33,631 nucleotides of DNA from Bradyrhizobium manausense (GTDB lineage Bacteria > Pseudomonadota > Alphaproteobacteria > Rhizobiales > Xanthobacteraceae), in NCBI RefSeq assembly GCF_001440035.1, contig NZ_LJYG01000104.1, positions 123,656 through 157,286 of the forward strand, written 5' to 3'. Under the pieces are notes generated by a model that worked only from the letters and a program-made list of their open reading frames with translations, was not told the origin of the DNA and made no database searches. The translations under genes and the position numbers were made by a program. Positions 14,066-20,877 of this stretch are shown here, one piece after another (position 1 is the stretch's first letter; every line of letters starts with the position of its first letter).

Positions 14066-15799
14066 ATGAGCCGGGGCTTGCGCATTTCGATCGGGCAGCA
14101 CTCCGACAAGGGGCGCAAGCCGGTCAACCAGGACTTTCACGGCGCGCTGATCCCGACCGAGCCGCTGTTGAGCCTGAAGGGCATCGCCGTCGTCTTGGCA
14201 GACGGCATCTCGAGCAGCGCCGTGAGCCAGGTCGCGAGCGAGTCCGCGGTCAAGAGCTTCCTGACCGATTATTACTGCACCTCCGAATCCTGGACGGTGA
14301 AGCATTCGGCGCGGCGCGTTCTGGAAGCGACCAATTCGTGGCTGCATGCGGAAACCCGGCGCAGCCAATATGCTTACGACCGCGACAAGGGCTACGTCTG
14401 CACCTTCACGGCCATGGTCGTCAAATCGACCACAGCCCACATCTTTCACGTCGGCGACTGCCGGATTTATCGGATCGCCGGCAAGGCCCTCGAGCAGCTC
14501 ACCGAGGATCACCGGATCATTGTCTCGTCCGAGCAGACCTATCTCGGCCGCGCGCTCGGGATCAATCCGCAGATCGAAATCGACTACCAGGCGATTCAGG
14601 TCGAGCCTGGCGACATCTTCCTGCTCGCGACCGACGGCGCCTACGAATTCGTCGATCATCGCTTTGTCACCAGCACCCTTGCAGCCTCTGCCGCCGATCT
14701 CGATGCAGCCGCGCTAACCATCGTCGAGGAGGCCTACCGGCGCGGCAGCGACGACAACATCACCGTACAGATCCTGCGCATCGATGAGATACCGCGGACG
14801 GGCTCGGTCGATATTTTCGGTGGCACGGCCGAACTGCCGCTGCCGCCCCTGCTGGAGCCGCGCGCCTTGTTCGACGGCTATCGCATCGTCCGCGAAGTGC
14901 ATGCCTCCAGCCGCAGCCACATCTACCTCGCCATCGACACCGAGACCGAGGAGATGGTCGCGCTGAAGATTCCGTCGATCGATCTGCGCGACGATGCCGC
15001 CTATCTGAAGCGTTTCCTGATGGAGGAGTGGATCGCGCGCCGGATCGACAGCCCTCACGTCCTCAAGCCCCGCTTACGATCCAGGCGGCGCAACTATCTC
15101 TACGTCGCCACCGAGTTCATCGAGGGACAGACGCTGAGGCAATGGATGCTGGACAATCCGCGCCCCGACCTCGAAACCGTGCGCGGCATCGTCGACCAGG
15201 TCGCGGCGGGCTTGCGCGCCTTCCATCGCATGGAGATGCTGCACCAGGATTTGAGGCCGGACAACATTCTGATCGACAAGACCGGCACGGCGAAGATCAT
15301 CGACTTCGGGGCCGTCAAGGTTGCCGGCGTCATCGAAGCAGCCGCCAATCCGGCTGACGCCGAGATCCTCGGCACGGTTCAGTACACAGCGCCGGAATAT
15401 TTTCTCGGCGAAGGCGGTTCGCCGCAGTCGGACATGTTTTCGCTCGCGAGCATCTGCTACCAGATGCTGACCGGAAGCCTGCCCTATGGCGCCCAGCTCG
15501 CGCGCATCAGGGGAAGATCGGATGCGTGGAAGCTCAGGTATCGTCCGGCCAGCCACGATGACCGCGCAGTCCCCGTCTGGATCGATGGCGCGTTGCGGAA
15601 GGCCCTGCATCCCGATCCCAACAAGCGCCACGAGGATCTGTTCGAATTCACCTACGAGCTGCGCAACCCCAATCCGGCTTATCTCAGCACGCGGACCACG
15701 CCTTTGCTGGAGCGTAATCCGCTGCTGTTCTGGAAGCTGACAACGGTGACACTGGCCTGCGTCGTCGTGGTCCTGCTCGCACTGCTCCACGCGCGCTAG
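14066..15799 (+). CDS. Bifunctional PP2C-type phosphatase / protein kinase with C-terminal membrane anchor
   Basis: This 577-residue fusion joins two opposing activities. Residues 1-240 form a PP2C phosphatase, with metal-binding aspartates visible at Asp23 (NQDF), Asp46 (LADGIS), Asp190 (ATDGAYE) and Asp229-230 (SDDN). Residues 270-535 form a Hanks-type kinase with Lys301 (VALK), HQDLRPDN at 393-400, DFG at 413-415 and APE at 442-444. The glycine-rich loop is degenerate (REVHASSRSHIY), and the catalytic loop has HQD and Arg in place of HRD and Lys. A hydrophobic segment (about 553-574) ends the protein, so it is probably tail-anchored facing the cytoplasm. I prefer the ATG at 14066; TTG and GTG codons lie 9-12 bp upstream. 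Related fusions neighbour nitrate transporter genes in Pseudomonas. Here the partner gene is the FNT channel. Confidence 0.92.
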   Translation: MSRGLRISIGQHSDKGRKPVNQDFHGALIPTEPLLSLKGIAVVLADGISSSAVSQVASESAVKSFLTDYYCTSESWTVKHSARRVLEATNSWLHAETRRSQYAYDRDKGYVCTFTAMVVKSTTAHIFHVGDCRIYRIAGKALEQLTEDHRIIVSSEQTYLGRALGINPQIEIDYQAIQVEPGDIFLLATDGAYEFVDHRFVTSTLAASAADLDAAALTIVEEAYRRGSDDNITVQILRIDEIPRTGSVDIFGGTAELPLPPLLEPRALFDGYRIVREVHASSRSHIYLAIDTETEEMVALKIPSIDLRDDAAYLKRFLMEEWIARRIDSPHVLKPRLRSRRRNYLYVATEFIEGQTLRQWMLDNPRPDLETVRGIVDQVAAGLRAFHRMEMLHQDLRPDNILIDKTGTAKIIDFGAVKVAGVIEAAANPADAEILGTVQYTAPEYFLGEGGSPQSDMFSLASICYQMLTGSLPYGAQLARIRGRSDAWKLRYRPASHDDRAVPVWIDGALRKALHPDPNKRHEDLFEFTYELRNPNPAYLSTRTTPLLERNPLLFWKLTTVTLACVVVVLLALLHAR

Positions 15800-15811
15800 C
15801 GCAACGATCGC

Positions 15812-16729
15812 TCAAGCCGGTTCAGCCGCCCTCGTCCCCAGCGGTTTGGGCGCGATGCCACCACCGGGCTTGAGATGGAATTCGTAGCTCATCAGGTGCC
15901 ACTTCCCGTTCGCCTTGCCGCCGTCGGGCATCTCAGGATCGTTGCGCGGCTCGACCTTGGCGATCAAATCGTCCTTCACCCCGAACACCACATCGGAATC
16001 GAGATATTTGTCGCCGTCCATGAAGACGTGGGTGATCAGCGGCTCGTAGCCTTTGGCATTGACCAGGAAGTGCACATGCGCGGGACGCATCGGATGGCGC
16101 CTGGTCTGCACGATCATCTCGCCCACCGGCCCGTCCGTCGGGATCGGATAGCTGCACGGCAAGATCGTGCGGAAGAAGAAGCGGCCGTCGGCATCGGTGA
16201 TGAAGCGCGCCCGCGCCGAGGCCCCGACCTTGTCGTAATTCGCCTTCTGGGAATCATAGAAGCCGTCATCGTCGGCGTGCCAGACGTCGACCGGGACGTT
16301 CGCGAGCGGTTTGCCGTGGAGGTCGGTGACACGGCTCTGCACGAACATCCGTTCGCCCGTGAGATTGTTCGGCGAGATGTCGGTGCCGTGAGCGGTGACC
16401 TTGTGCTCGCCGACATAGAACGGGCCGAGCACGGTGGTCTGCGTCGCGCCGTCGCGATCGCGATGGTTGACCGCGTCGACCAGCATGGAGACGCCGAGCA
16501 CGTCGGAGAGCAGGATGAACTCCTGGCGGGTGTCGGTGCATTTCTGGCCGGTTCGGGTGAGAAAATCGATGGCGTATTCCCACTCCTCGAAGGTGAGACC
16601 GGTCTTGCTCACGTAATCGTGCAGCGACTTCACCAATTCCTGGAGCAGGAATTTCGCACGCGGGTTTGGCGTGTTGTCGAAGCTCTTGACGACGGCTTCG
16701 GTGAGTTCGGTCTCGTTGAACTGGGTCAT
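15812..16729 (-). CDS. Intradiol ring-cleavage dioxygenase, hydroxyquinol 1,2-dioxygenase type
   Basis: This 305-residue non-haem Fe(III) dioxygenase would cleave a catechol or hydroxyquinol ring between its hydroxyl groups. The four iron ligands can be placed: Tyr158 (DGFYD), Tyr194 (PCSYPIP), and His218 and His220 (PAHVHF). The N-terminal helical dimerisation domain (residues 1-95) and the TVLGPFYVG segment at 99-107 match catechol/hydroxyquinol 1,2-dioxygenases rather than the protocatechuate 3,4-dioxygenase subunits. I favour hydroxyquinol as substrate from overall resemblance. No maleylacetate reductase or other ring-cleavage pathway gene is adjacent, so the pathway must be completed elsewhere. 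The ATG at 16729 gives the usual N-terminus. It is divergent from the serine hydrolase at 16891. Confidence 0.9.
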   Translation of the reverse strand: MTQFNETELTEAVVKSFDNTPNPRAKFLLQELVKSLHDYVSKTGLTFEEWEYAIDFLTRTGQKCTDTRQEFILLSDVLGVSMLVDAVNHRDRDGATQTTVLGPFYVGEHKVTAHGTDISPNNLTGERMFVQSRVTDLHGKPLANVPVDVWHADDDGFYDSQKANYDKVGASARARFITDADGRFFFRTILPCSYPIPTDGPVGEMIVQTRRHPMRPAHVHFLVNAKGYEPLITHVFMDGDKYLDSDVVFGVKDDLIAKVEPRNDPEMPDGGKANGKWHLMSYEFHLKPGGGIAPKPLGTRAAEPA

Positions 16730-16890
16730 GGTGCGTTGCCCTGGATTTTTTCTCGTTGGCCCGGCGGGGCTTTTGACGGCGTTCCGAACCGGAGCCTACA
16801 CCAACCCGCAGCCCCGCGTTAAGCGCGTCCCGCTTGGAATAGGGTCGTCATTTCGGCTATCAACGCCTGACAAACTGCCTGGAGGAACCG

Positions 16891-18165
16891 ATGCTCGCCC
16901 CTACCCCCGCCTCGCCCGAATCCGTGGGCATGTCCAAGGCCGCGCTCGACCGCGTCGATGCCCATCTGAAGGCCAGGTACATCGATGCCGGCCGTTTCCC
17001 CGGCACGCATCTCCTGGTCTACCGCCGCGGCAAGGTGGCCCACAGCACCGTGCAAGGCTTTGCCGATATCGAGCGCAAGGCGCCGGTCAAGGACGACACG
17101 ATTTACCGCATCTATTCCATGACCAAGCCGCTCACCAGCGTTGCCTTCATGATGCTGGTCGAGGAAGGCCTGGTCGCGATCGACGAGCCGGTCGCAAAGT
17201 ACATTCCGGAATGGAAGAATCTCGGAGTCTTCGTCGCCGGCAGCTGGCCCAACTTCCTCACCCGGCCGCCGTCCCGGCCGATGCTGATCGTCGACCTGCT
17301 CCGGCATACGTCCGGTCTGACCTACGGCTTCCAGCAGCGCTCCAACGTCGATGCCGCCTATCGCGCCGAGAAGATCGGCGAGGTCGAGAAATCAGGCACG
17401 CTCCAGACCATGATCGAGAGCCTTGCAAAAATCCCGCTGGAGTTCTCGCCGGGCGAGTCCTGGAACTACTCCGTCTCTACCGACGTGATCGGCTACCTCA
17501 TCGGCAAGATCTCAGGAATTCCCTTCGAGCAGTTCTTGAAGCAACGCATCCTCGATCCGCTTGGGATGACGGATACCGATTTCCATGTGCCCGTCTCGAA
17601 GGCGCATCGCTTCGCCGCCTGCTATTCCGCCGATCCCGGCGGCGGCATGACCTTCCATGCCGGCCAGCGCCGGCAGGGGCTGACGGTGCAAGACGACCCG
17701 ACCACGAGTTCGTTCTTGTCTCCGCCCTCCTTCATCTCCGGCGGTGGCGGCCTATGCTCGACGATGGCCGACTATCTCACCTTCTGCCGGGCGCTGCTCA
17801 ATGGCGGCGAGCTTGGTGGTGTCAGACTGATCGGGCCGAAGACGCTGGCGCTGATGACGACCAACCACATTCCGGGCGGACAGGCACTGCCGGACGTATC
17901 GCGCTCGCTGTTCTCCGAGGCGACCTATAACGGCATCGGCTTCGGCCTCGGTTTTGCAGTGACGATGCGCCCAGCCGAGACGCTGATCGCGGGCAGCCCT
18001 GGCGAATACAATTGGGGCGGCGCGGCCACGACCTCGTTCTGGATCGATCCCGCCGAGGAACTGATCACGATCTTCATGACCCAGGTGCTGCCGTCGAGCG
18101 CCTATCCGATCCGGCGCGAGCTACGCAGCATGGTCTATGCCGCGATCACCGAGAGCAATCTCTGA
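16891..18165 (+). CDS. Serine hydrolase, beta-lactamase class C / family VIII esterase fold
   Basis: A 424-residue protein with the serine beta-lactamase fold. The nucleophile motif SxxK is Ser76-Met-Thr-Lys79 (YSMTK). The catalytic tyrosine is Tyr193 in WNYSVSTDV, as usual in family VIII esterases, where the third residue of the YxN motif is not always Asn. Glycine-rich segments typical of the fold follow (ISGGGGLCS). No signal peptide is visible, which argues for a cytoplasmic esterase or amidase rather than a secreted beta-lactamase. GGAGG stands 6 bp before the ATG at 16891. It is divergent from the intradiol dioxygenase, so a role in releasing an aromatic substrate from an ester is conceivable but unproven. 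Confidence 0.9.
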   Translation: MLAPTPASPESVGMSKAALDRVDAHLKARYIDAGRFPGTHLLVYRRGKVAHSTVQGFADIERKAPVKDDTIYRIYSMTKPLTSVAFMMLVEEGLVAIDEPVAKYIPEWKNLGVFVAGSWPNFLTRPPSRPMLIVDLLRHTSGLTYGFQQRSNVDAAYRAEKIGEVEKSGTLQTMIESLAKIPLEFSPGESWNYSVSTDVIGYLIGKISGIPFEQFLKQRILDPLGMTDTDFHVPVSKAHRFAACYSADPGGGMTFHAGQRRQGLTVQDDPTTSSFLSPPSFISGGGGLCSTMADYLTFCRALLNGGELGGVRLIGPKTLALMTTNHIPGGQALPDVSRSLFSEATYNGIGFGLGFAVTMRPAETLIAGSPGEYNWGGAATTSFWIDPAEELITIFMTQVLPSSAYPIRRELRSMVYAAITESNL

Positions 18166-18204
18166 CATCTCGAATCTTCTTCGTTCGGCTTCGCCAAGGC
18201 GTGG

Positions 18205-18227
18205 ATGGCCGGGACAAGCCCGGCCAT
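18205..18227. terminator. Hairpin between convergent genes
   Basis: ATGGCCGGG and CCCGGCCAT form a 9-bp perfect stem with a 5-nt loop. It sits between the end of the serine hydrolase gene and the end of a convergent small-protein operon, so it may terminate both. No T-run follows, and the same motif type is a common dispersed repeat in Bradyrhizobium. Confidence 0.45.
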
Positions 18228-18242
18228 GATGCTCGTTTTGAA

Positions 18243-18323
18243 TCAGTGGAAATGACCGATCAGATAGATGCCGCCGCCAATCACCAGCACGGCCGGCACG
18301 GCCCACAAAATCAAGACTGGCAT
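18243..18323 (-). CDS. 26-residue small membrane protein
   Basis: This very short ORF begins with MPVLILWAVPAVLVIGGG and ends in GHFH. It is almost entirely one hydrophobic helix with no charged residue until the histidine-containing C-terminus. A strong site (GAGGAGG) stands 7 bp before the ATG at 18323. It starts only 11 bp past the stop codon of the small secreted protein gene upstream, so the two form an operon. The combination of strong ribosome binding site, operon position and clean transmembrane character makes it a likely real gene. Its function is unknown; single-helix proteins of this size often modulate a larger membrane partner. Confidence 0.72.
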   Translation of the reverse strand: MPVLILWAVPAVLVIGGGIYLIGHFH

Positions 18324-18334
18324 GTGCTTCCTCC

Positions 18335-18568
18335 TCAGTTTGACGTGCAGACCTTGACGGTCTTCATGCCGCTCTCAGCCTCGGTGCGCGATTTGTAGAT
18401 CGTGCCCGACGGGCTGACGACGGTCATGCTCGTGTCCGTCGGCTTCTTGTCGACCACCGTGCACTTCTTGGTCTTGACGTCCTGCACGACATAGAACTCG
18501 TCGGCCGCGAACGCCGGCAACGAAAATGCAGCGATCATCACTGCTGCGGTTGCGATCCTCAGCTTCAT
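18335..18568 (-). CDS. Small secreted hypothetical protein
   Basis: A 77-residue product with a classic signal peptide (MKLRIATAAVMIAAFSLPAFA, cleavage after AFA) and a mature part of about 55 residues. The mature part has two cysteines (TKKCTVV and VKVCTSN) that could form a disulfide in the periplasm. I chose the ATG at 18568, which has AGGAGGAG about 6 bp upstream and puts the signal peptide at the N-terminus; the open frame continues 21 codons further without such features. It is followed at 11 bp by the 26-residue membrane-protein ORF. I do not recognise a named function. It is divergent from the DUF1236-like gene at 18704. Confidence 0.85.
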   Translation of the reverse strand: MKLRIATAAVMIAAFSLPAFAADEFYVVQDVKTKKCTVVDKKPTDTSMTVVSPSGTIYKSRTEAESGMKTVKVCTSN

Positions 18569-18649
18569 TCTCTCCTCCTCCAATCCGGGTGTTCCTCGCC
18601 CGGTCCAGATGCAAACGGGAAAAACTAGCAATTTGTTCCTATCCGTCGG

Positions 18650-18674
18650 GGAACGTCATCGGCGGTGAGATGTT
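18650..18674 (+). promoter_or_regulatory. Possible EcfG-type (general stress) promoter for the DUF1236-like gene
   Basis: GGAAC at 18650-18654 is separated by 16 bp from TGTT at 18671-18674. The alphaproteobacterial EcfG consensus is GGAAC with a 16-17 bp gap before CGTT, so this is one base off. Transcription would start around 18680, just before the ribosome binding site. Confidence 0.35.
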
Positions 18675-18703
18675 GGTGCGGCGCTTGTTATGAGGAGGAC
18701 GAT

Positions 18704-19048
18704 ATGAAAAAGCTGTTCCTACTTTCCGCGGCGGCGCTGATGGTCTCGACCGGCGCGTTCGCACAATCCACCGTGGTGACCACGACCGGAACCGGTCATG
18801 CCGCGGCGGTCCAGATCGAGCCGCAATACCGGACGCGGATCAAATCCTACGTCACCGAGCATCATCTGCGGCCGGTGACGACGAAGGAGAAGATCATCGT
18901 CGGTGCGAAGGTTCCAAGTGATGTCGAACTCGAGTCGGTTCCGGCCGATTGGGGTCCGTCGCTGACGCAATATCGCTACGTCTACTCCGGCGATCGCGTG
19001 ATGCTGGTCGATCCCGGCACCCGCACGGTCGTGCAGGAAATCGACTAG
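18704..19048 (+). CDS. DUF1236-like periplasmic protein
   Basis: A 114-residue protein with a signal peptide (MKKLFLLSAAALMVSTGAFA, cleaved before QST) and a mature region of about 94 residues. The mature part contains the EPQYRTRIKSYV and VGAKVPSDVELESVP segments and a C-terminal YRYVYSGDRVMLVDPGTRTVVQEI, which match the DUF1236 family common in rhizobia; the function is unknown. The ATG at 18704 follows GAGGAGG by about 6 bp. An upstream in-frame start at 18665 would bury the signal peptide and was rejected. A GC-rich hairpin follows the stop codon. A possible EcfG-type promoter precedes it, suggesting stress-induced expression (inference). Confidence 0.87.
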   Translation: MKKLFLLSAAALMVSTGAFAQSTVVTTTGTGHAAAVQIEPQYRTRIKSYVTEHHLRPVTTKEKIIVGAKVPSDVELESVPADWGPSLTQYRYVYSGDRVMLVDPGTRTVVQEID

Positions 19049-19061
19049 GACGTAACCGGAC

Positions 19062-19089
19062 GAGCGGCCGCCTTCCTGGGCGGCCGCTC
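19062..19089 (+). terminator. GC-rich hairpin after the DUF1236-like gene
   Basis: GAGCGGCCGCC (19062-19072) pairs perfectly with GGCGGCCGCTC (19079-19089) around a 6-nt loop, an 11-bp stem. It starts 13 bp after the stop codon. No T-run follows, so it is terminator-like but may allow read-through into the 30-residue ORF. Confidence 0.6.
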
Positions 19090-19105
19090 TCTCGGAGCTG
19101 ATCAC

Positions 19106-19198
19106 ATGACACCGCATCGAGAAGCCCGGATTGCCGGGCTCAGCCTGGCGGCCGTGTACGCCATGTGCCTGCTGCTCACTGCCATTAGCATGAGCTGA
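19106..19198 (+). CDS. 30-residue putative small membrane protein
   Basis: A short ORF begins MTPHREARIAGLSLAAVYAM and continues into a hydrophobic segment ending TAISMS. The layout is a short basic N-tail followed by one hydrophobic helix of about 20 residues. A GGAG lies about 8 bp upstream of the ATG at 19106. It follows the DUF1236-like gene after a hairpin. The topology and ribosome binding site are suggestive, but its small size means chance cannot be excluded. Function unknown. Confidence 0.45.
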   Translation: MTPHREARIAGLSLAAVYAMCLLLTAISMS

Positions 19199-19319
19199 CG
19201 CAACGACGTTCCGCGCCGTCAGCGACCGCGCTGCAAAAATCTCCTCGGCCTGCTCGCCCGATGCGAAAATCGTGGCGCCGCGCAATTCCTGCCCGTATGG
19301 TTCTCTGCAAAATCATAAT

Positions 19320-19337
19320 CCGGCGCTTAAGCGCCGG
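19320..19337. promoter_or_regulatory. 18-bp perfect palindrome upstream of histidine kinase
   Basis: CCGGCGCTTAAGCGCCGG is fully self-complementary, with no spacer. It ends 17 bp before the TTG start of the histidine kinase. Its position suits an operator or a hairpin that masks the start region. I do not recognise it as a known binding site. Confidence 0.5.
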
Positions 19338-19354
19338 AATCGGGACGTCCGCGT

Positions 19355-20863
19355 TTGTCAAAGCTCACCCTGCCGGTCCGGCTCGCTCTCCTGGTCACGG
19401 GAACGATGTTGCCGCTCATCGTCTTCGCCGTCGGCATCGCGTTCTACAATTACAAGCAGGACCGCAGCGATGCGACCCGCCGCGTGCTGGAGAACGTACG
19501 CAGCATGCGCCTGGTGCTGGATTCCGAGGTGCAGCGGATGACCGGCGGGTTGCAGGTGCTGGCGCTCACGGACTCGCTCCGCAACGACGACTTTGTCAAT
19601 TTTCGCAGTATCGCGCTCGGCTTCCTCGAACAATATGGCAAGAGCGGCCTCGTGCTGATCTCCGACAGCAAGGGACGCATCCTGTTTTCCTCCACGACGG
19701 AAGACACTGCGAGCCTGCCGCCACGCGGCAATATGGCGATCGTGGAGAGATTGTTCGCGATCAAGGCGCCGCAATATTCCGATTTGTTCAATGGCGTCTA
19801 CAATCATCGTCAGGTTCTCACCGTAGAGGTTCCGGTGTTTCGCGACGGCGAAGTCGTCTACGACCTCTGCTTCAGCCCGCCCATCGGCATCTTCCAGACT
19901 CTCGTCGAGAAGCAGCGGCCCAACACGGAGTGGACGGTGTCTCTGCTCGACACCACAGGCACCGTGTTCGCCCGCGTGCCCAACCCTGGCGAAACCTTCG
20001 GCAAGCGCGCCGCGCCATCGCTCTACGCCGAGATGTTTCGCAGCGACGAGGCTGCACTCTCATCGGTGTCGCTCGACGGCATTGCCCTCGCCTCCGCCTA
20101 TACGCGATCGCATCTGACGGGCTGGACGGTCGCCGCCGGGGTCCCTGAAAGCTCGCTGATCGCACCGCTCTGGCGCAACATCGCGATCACGAGCCTGATC
20201 GGCGGCGTGCTGCTGCTGATCGGCCTCACCTTCGCCGTCAGGATGGCGACCACGATCGCGCGCGGCGAGATGCTGCACAATCTCTTGGTCGAGGAGCTCA
20301 ACCATCGCGTCAAGAACACCTTGGCCTTGATGCAGGCGATCGCGGTGCAGACTTTTCGCAGCGCCAGCCGCGACGAGCGGACCAAGTTCGAGGGGCGTCT
20401 CAGTGCGCTCGCCGAAGCGCACAATCTTCTCAGCCAGGAGAAATGGGCGGGCTCGGAGCTGCGGGACGTGATCGCGCGTGCGCTCCAGCCGTTCCTGCTG
20501 GCAAATCCCGACCGCATCCGCATGTCAGGGCCGGCGGTGCCGCTTTCGCCGCGGCTCGCGGTGGTGCTGTCGATGATCGTGCACGAGATCGCGACCAACG
20601 CCGCGAAATACGGCGCACTTTCCAACGAGACCGGCAGGGTCACGCTGGACTGGGAGGTCATCGCCGATATACCGAAGCCGCGGCTCCGGCTGATCTGGAC
20701 CGAGACCGGCGGGCCCCCGGTGACGGAGCCGGTGCGGCGCGGCTTCGGCTCGCGCCTGATCGAGCGCAGCGCCCGCGACCAGCTCGGCGGCGAGGCAACG
20801 GTGGACTTCCTGCCGCGCGGCGTGGTCTGCACGGTGACATGCGTGCTGGACGAGACAAGGTGA
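19355..20863 (+). CDS. Membrane sensor histidine kinase, HWE/HisKA_2 type
   Basis: A 502-residue sensor kinase. TM1 (about 10-30) and TM2 (276-297) bracket a periplasmic dCache-like sensor of about 245 residues. The cytoplasmic part has an HWE-type H-box with phosphorylatable His317 (ELNHRVKNTLALMQAIAVQT), an N-box with His410-Glu411 and Asn415 (HEIATNAAKYGALS), the WTETGGPPV segment that gives HWE kinases their name, and a glycine box (RRGFGSRLIE). No HAMP or receiver domain is obvious, and no response regulator gene lies beside it. HWE kinases in alphaproteobacteria often feed the PhyR/EcfG stress pathway (known for the family; not shown here). The start is probably the TTG at 19355, which keeps the basic residues before TM1. 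A racemase-type gene follows 14 bp after the stop. Confidence 0.92.
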   Translation: MSKLTLPVRLALLVTGTMLPLIVFAVGIAFYNYKQDRSDATRRVLENVRSMRLVLDSEVQRMTGGLQVLALTDSLRNDDFVNFRSIALGFLEQYGKSGLVLISDSKGRILFSSTTEDTASLPPRGNMAIVERLFAIKAPQYSDLFNGVYNHRQVLTVEVPVFRDGEVVYDLCFSPPIGIFQTLVEKQRPNTEWTVSLLDTTGTVFARVPNPGETFGKRAAPSLYAEMFRSDEAALSSVSLDGIALASAYTRSHLTGWTVAAGVPESSLIAPLWRNIAITSLIGGVLLLIGLTFAVRMATTIARGEMLHNLLVEELNHRVKNTLALMQAIAVQTFRSASRDERTKFEGRLSALAEAHNLLSQEKWAGSELRDVIARALQPFLLANPDRIRMSGPAVPLSPRLAVVLSMIVHEIATNAAKYGALSNETGRVTLDWEVIADIPKPRLRLIWTETGGPPVTEPVRRGFGSRLIERSARDQLGGEATVDFLPRGVVCTVTCVLDETR

Positions 20864-20877
20864 ACGGGATCGGGACG

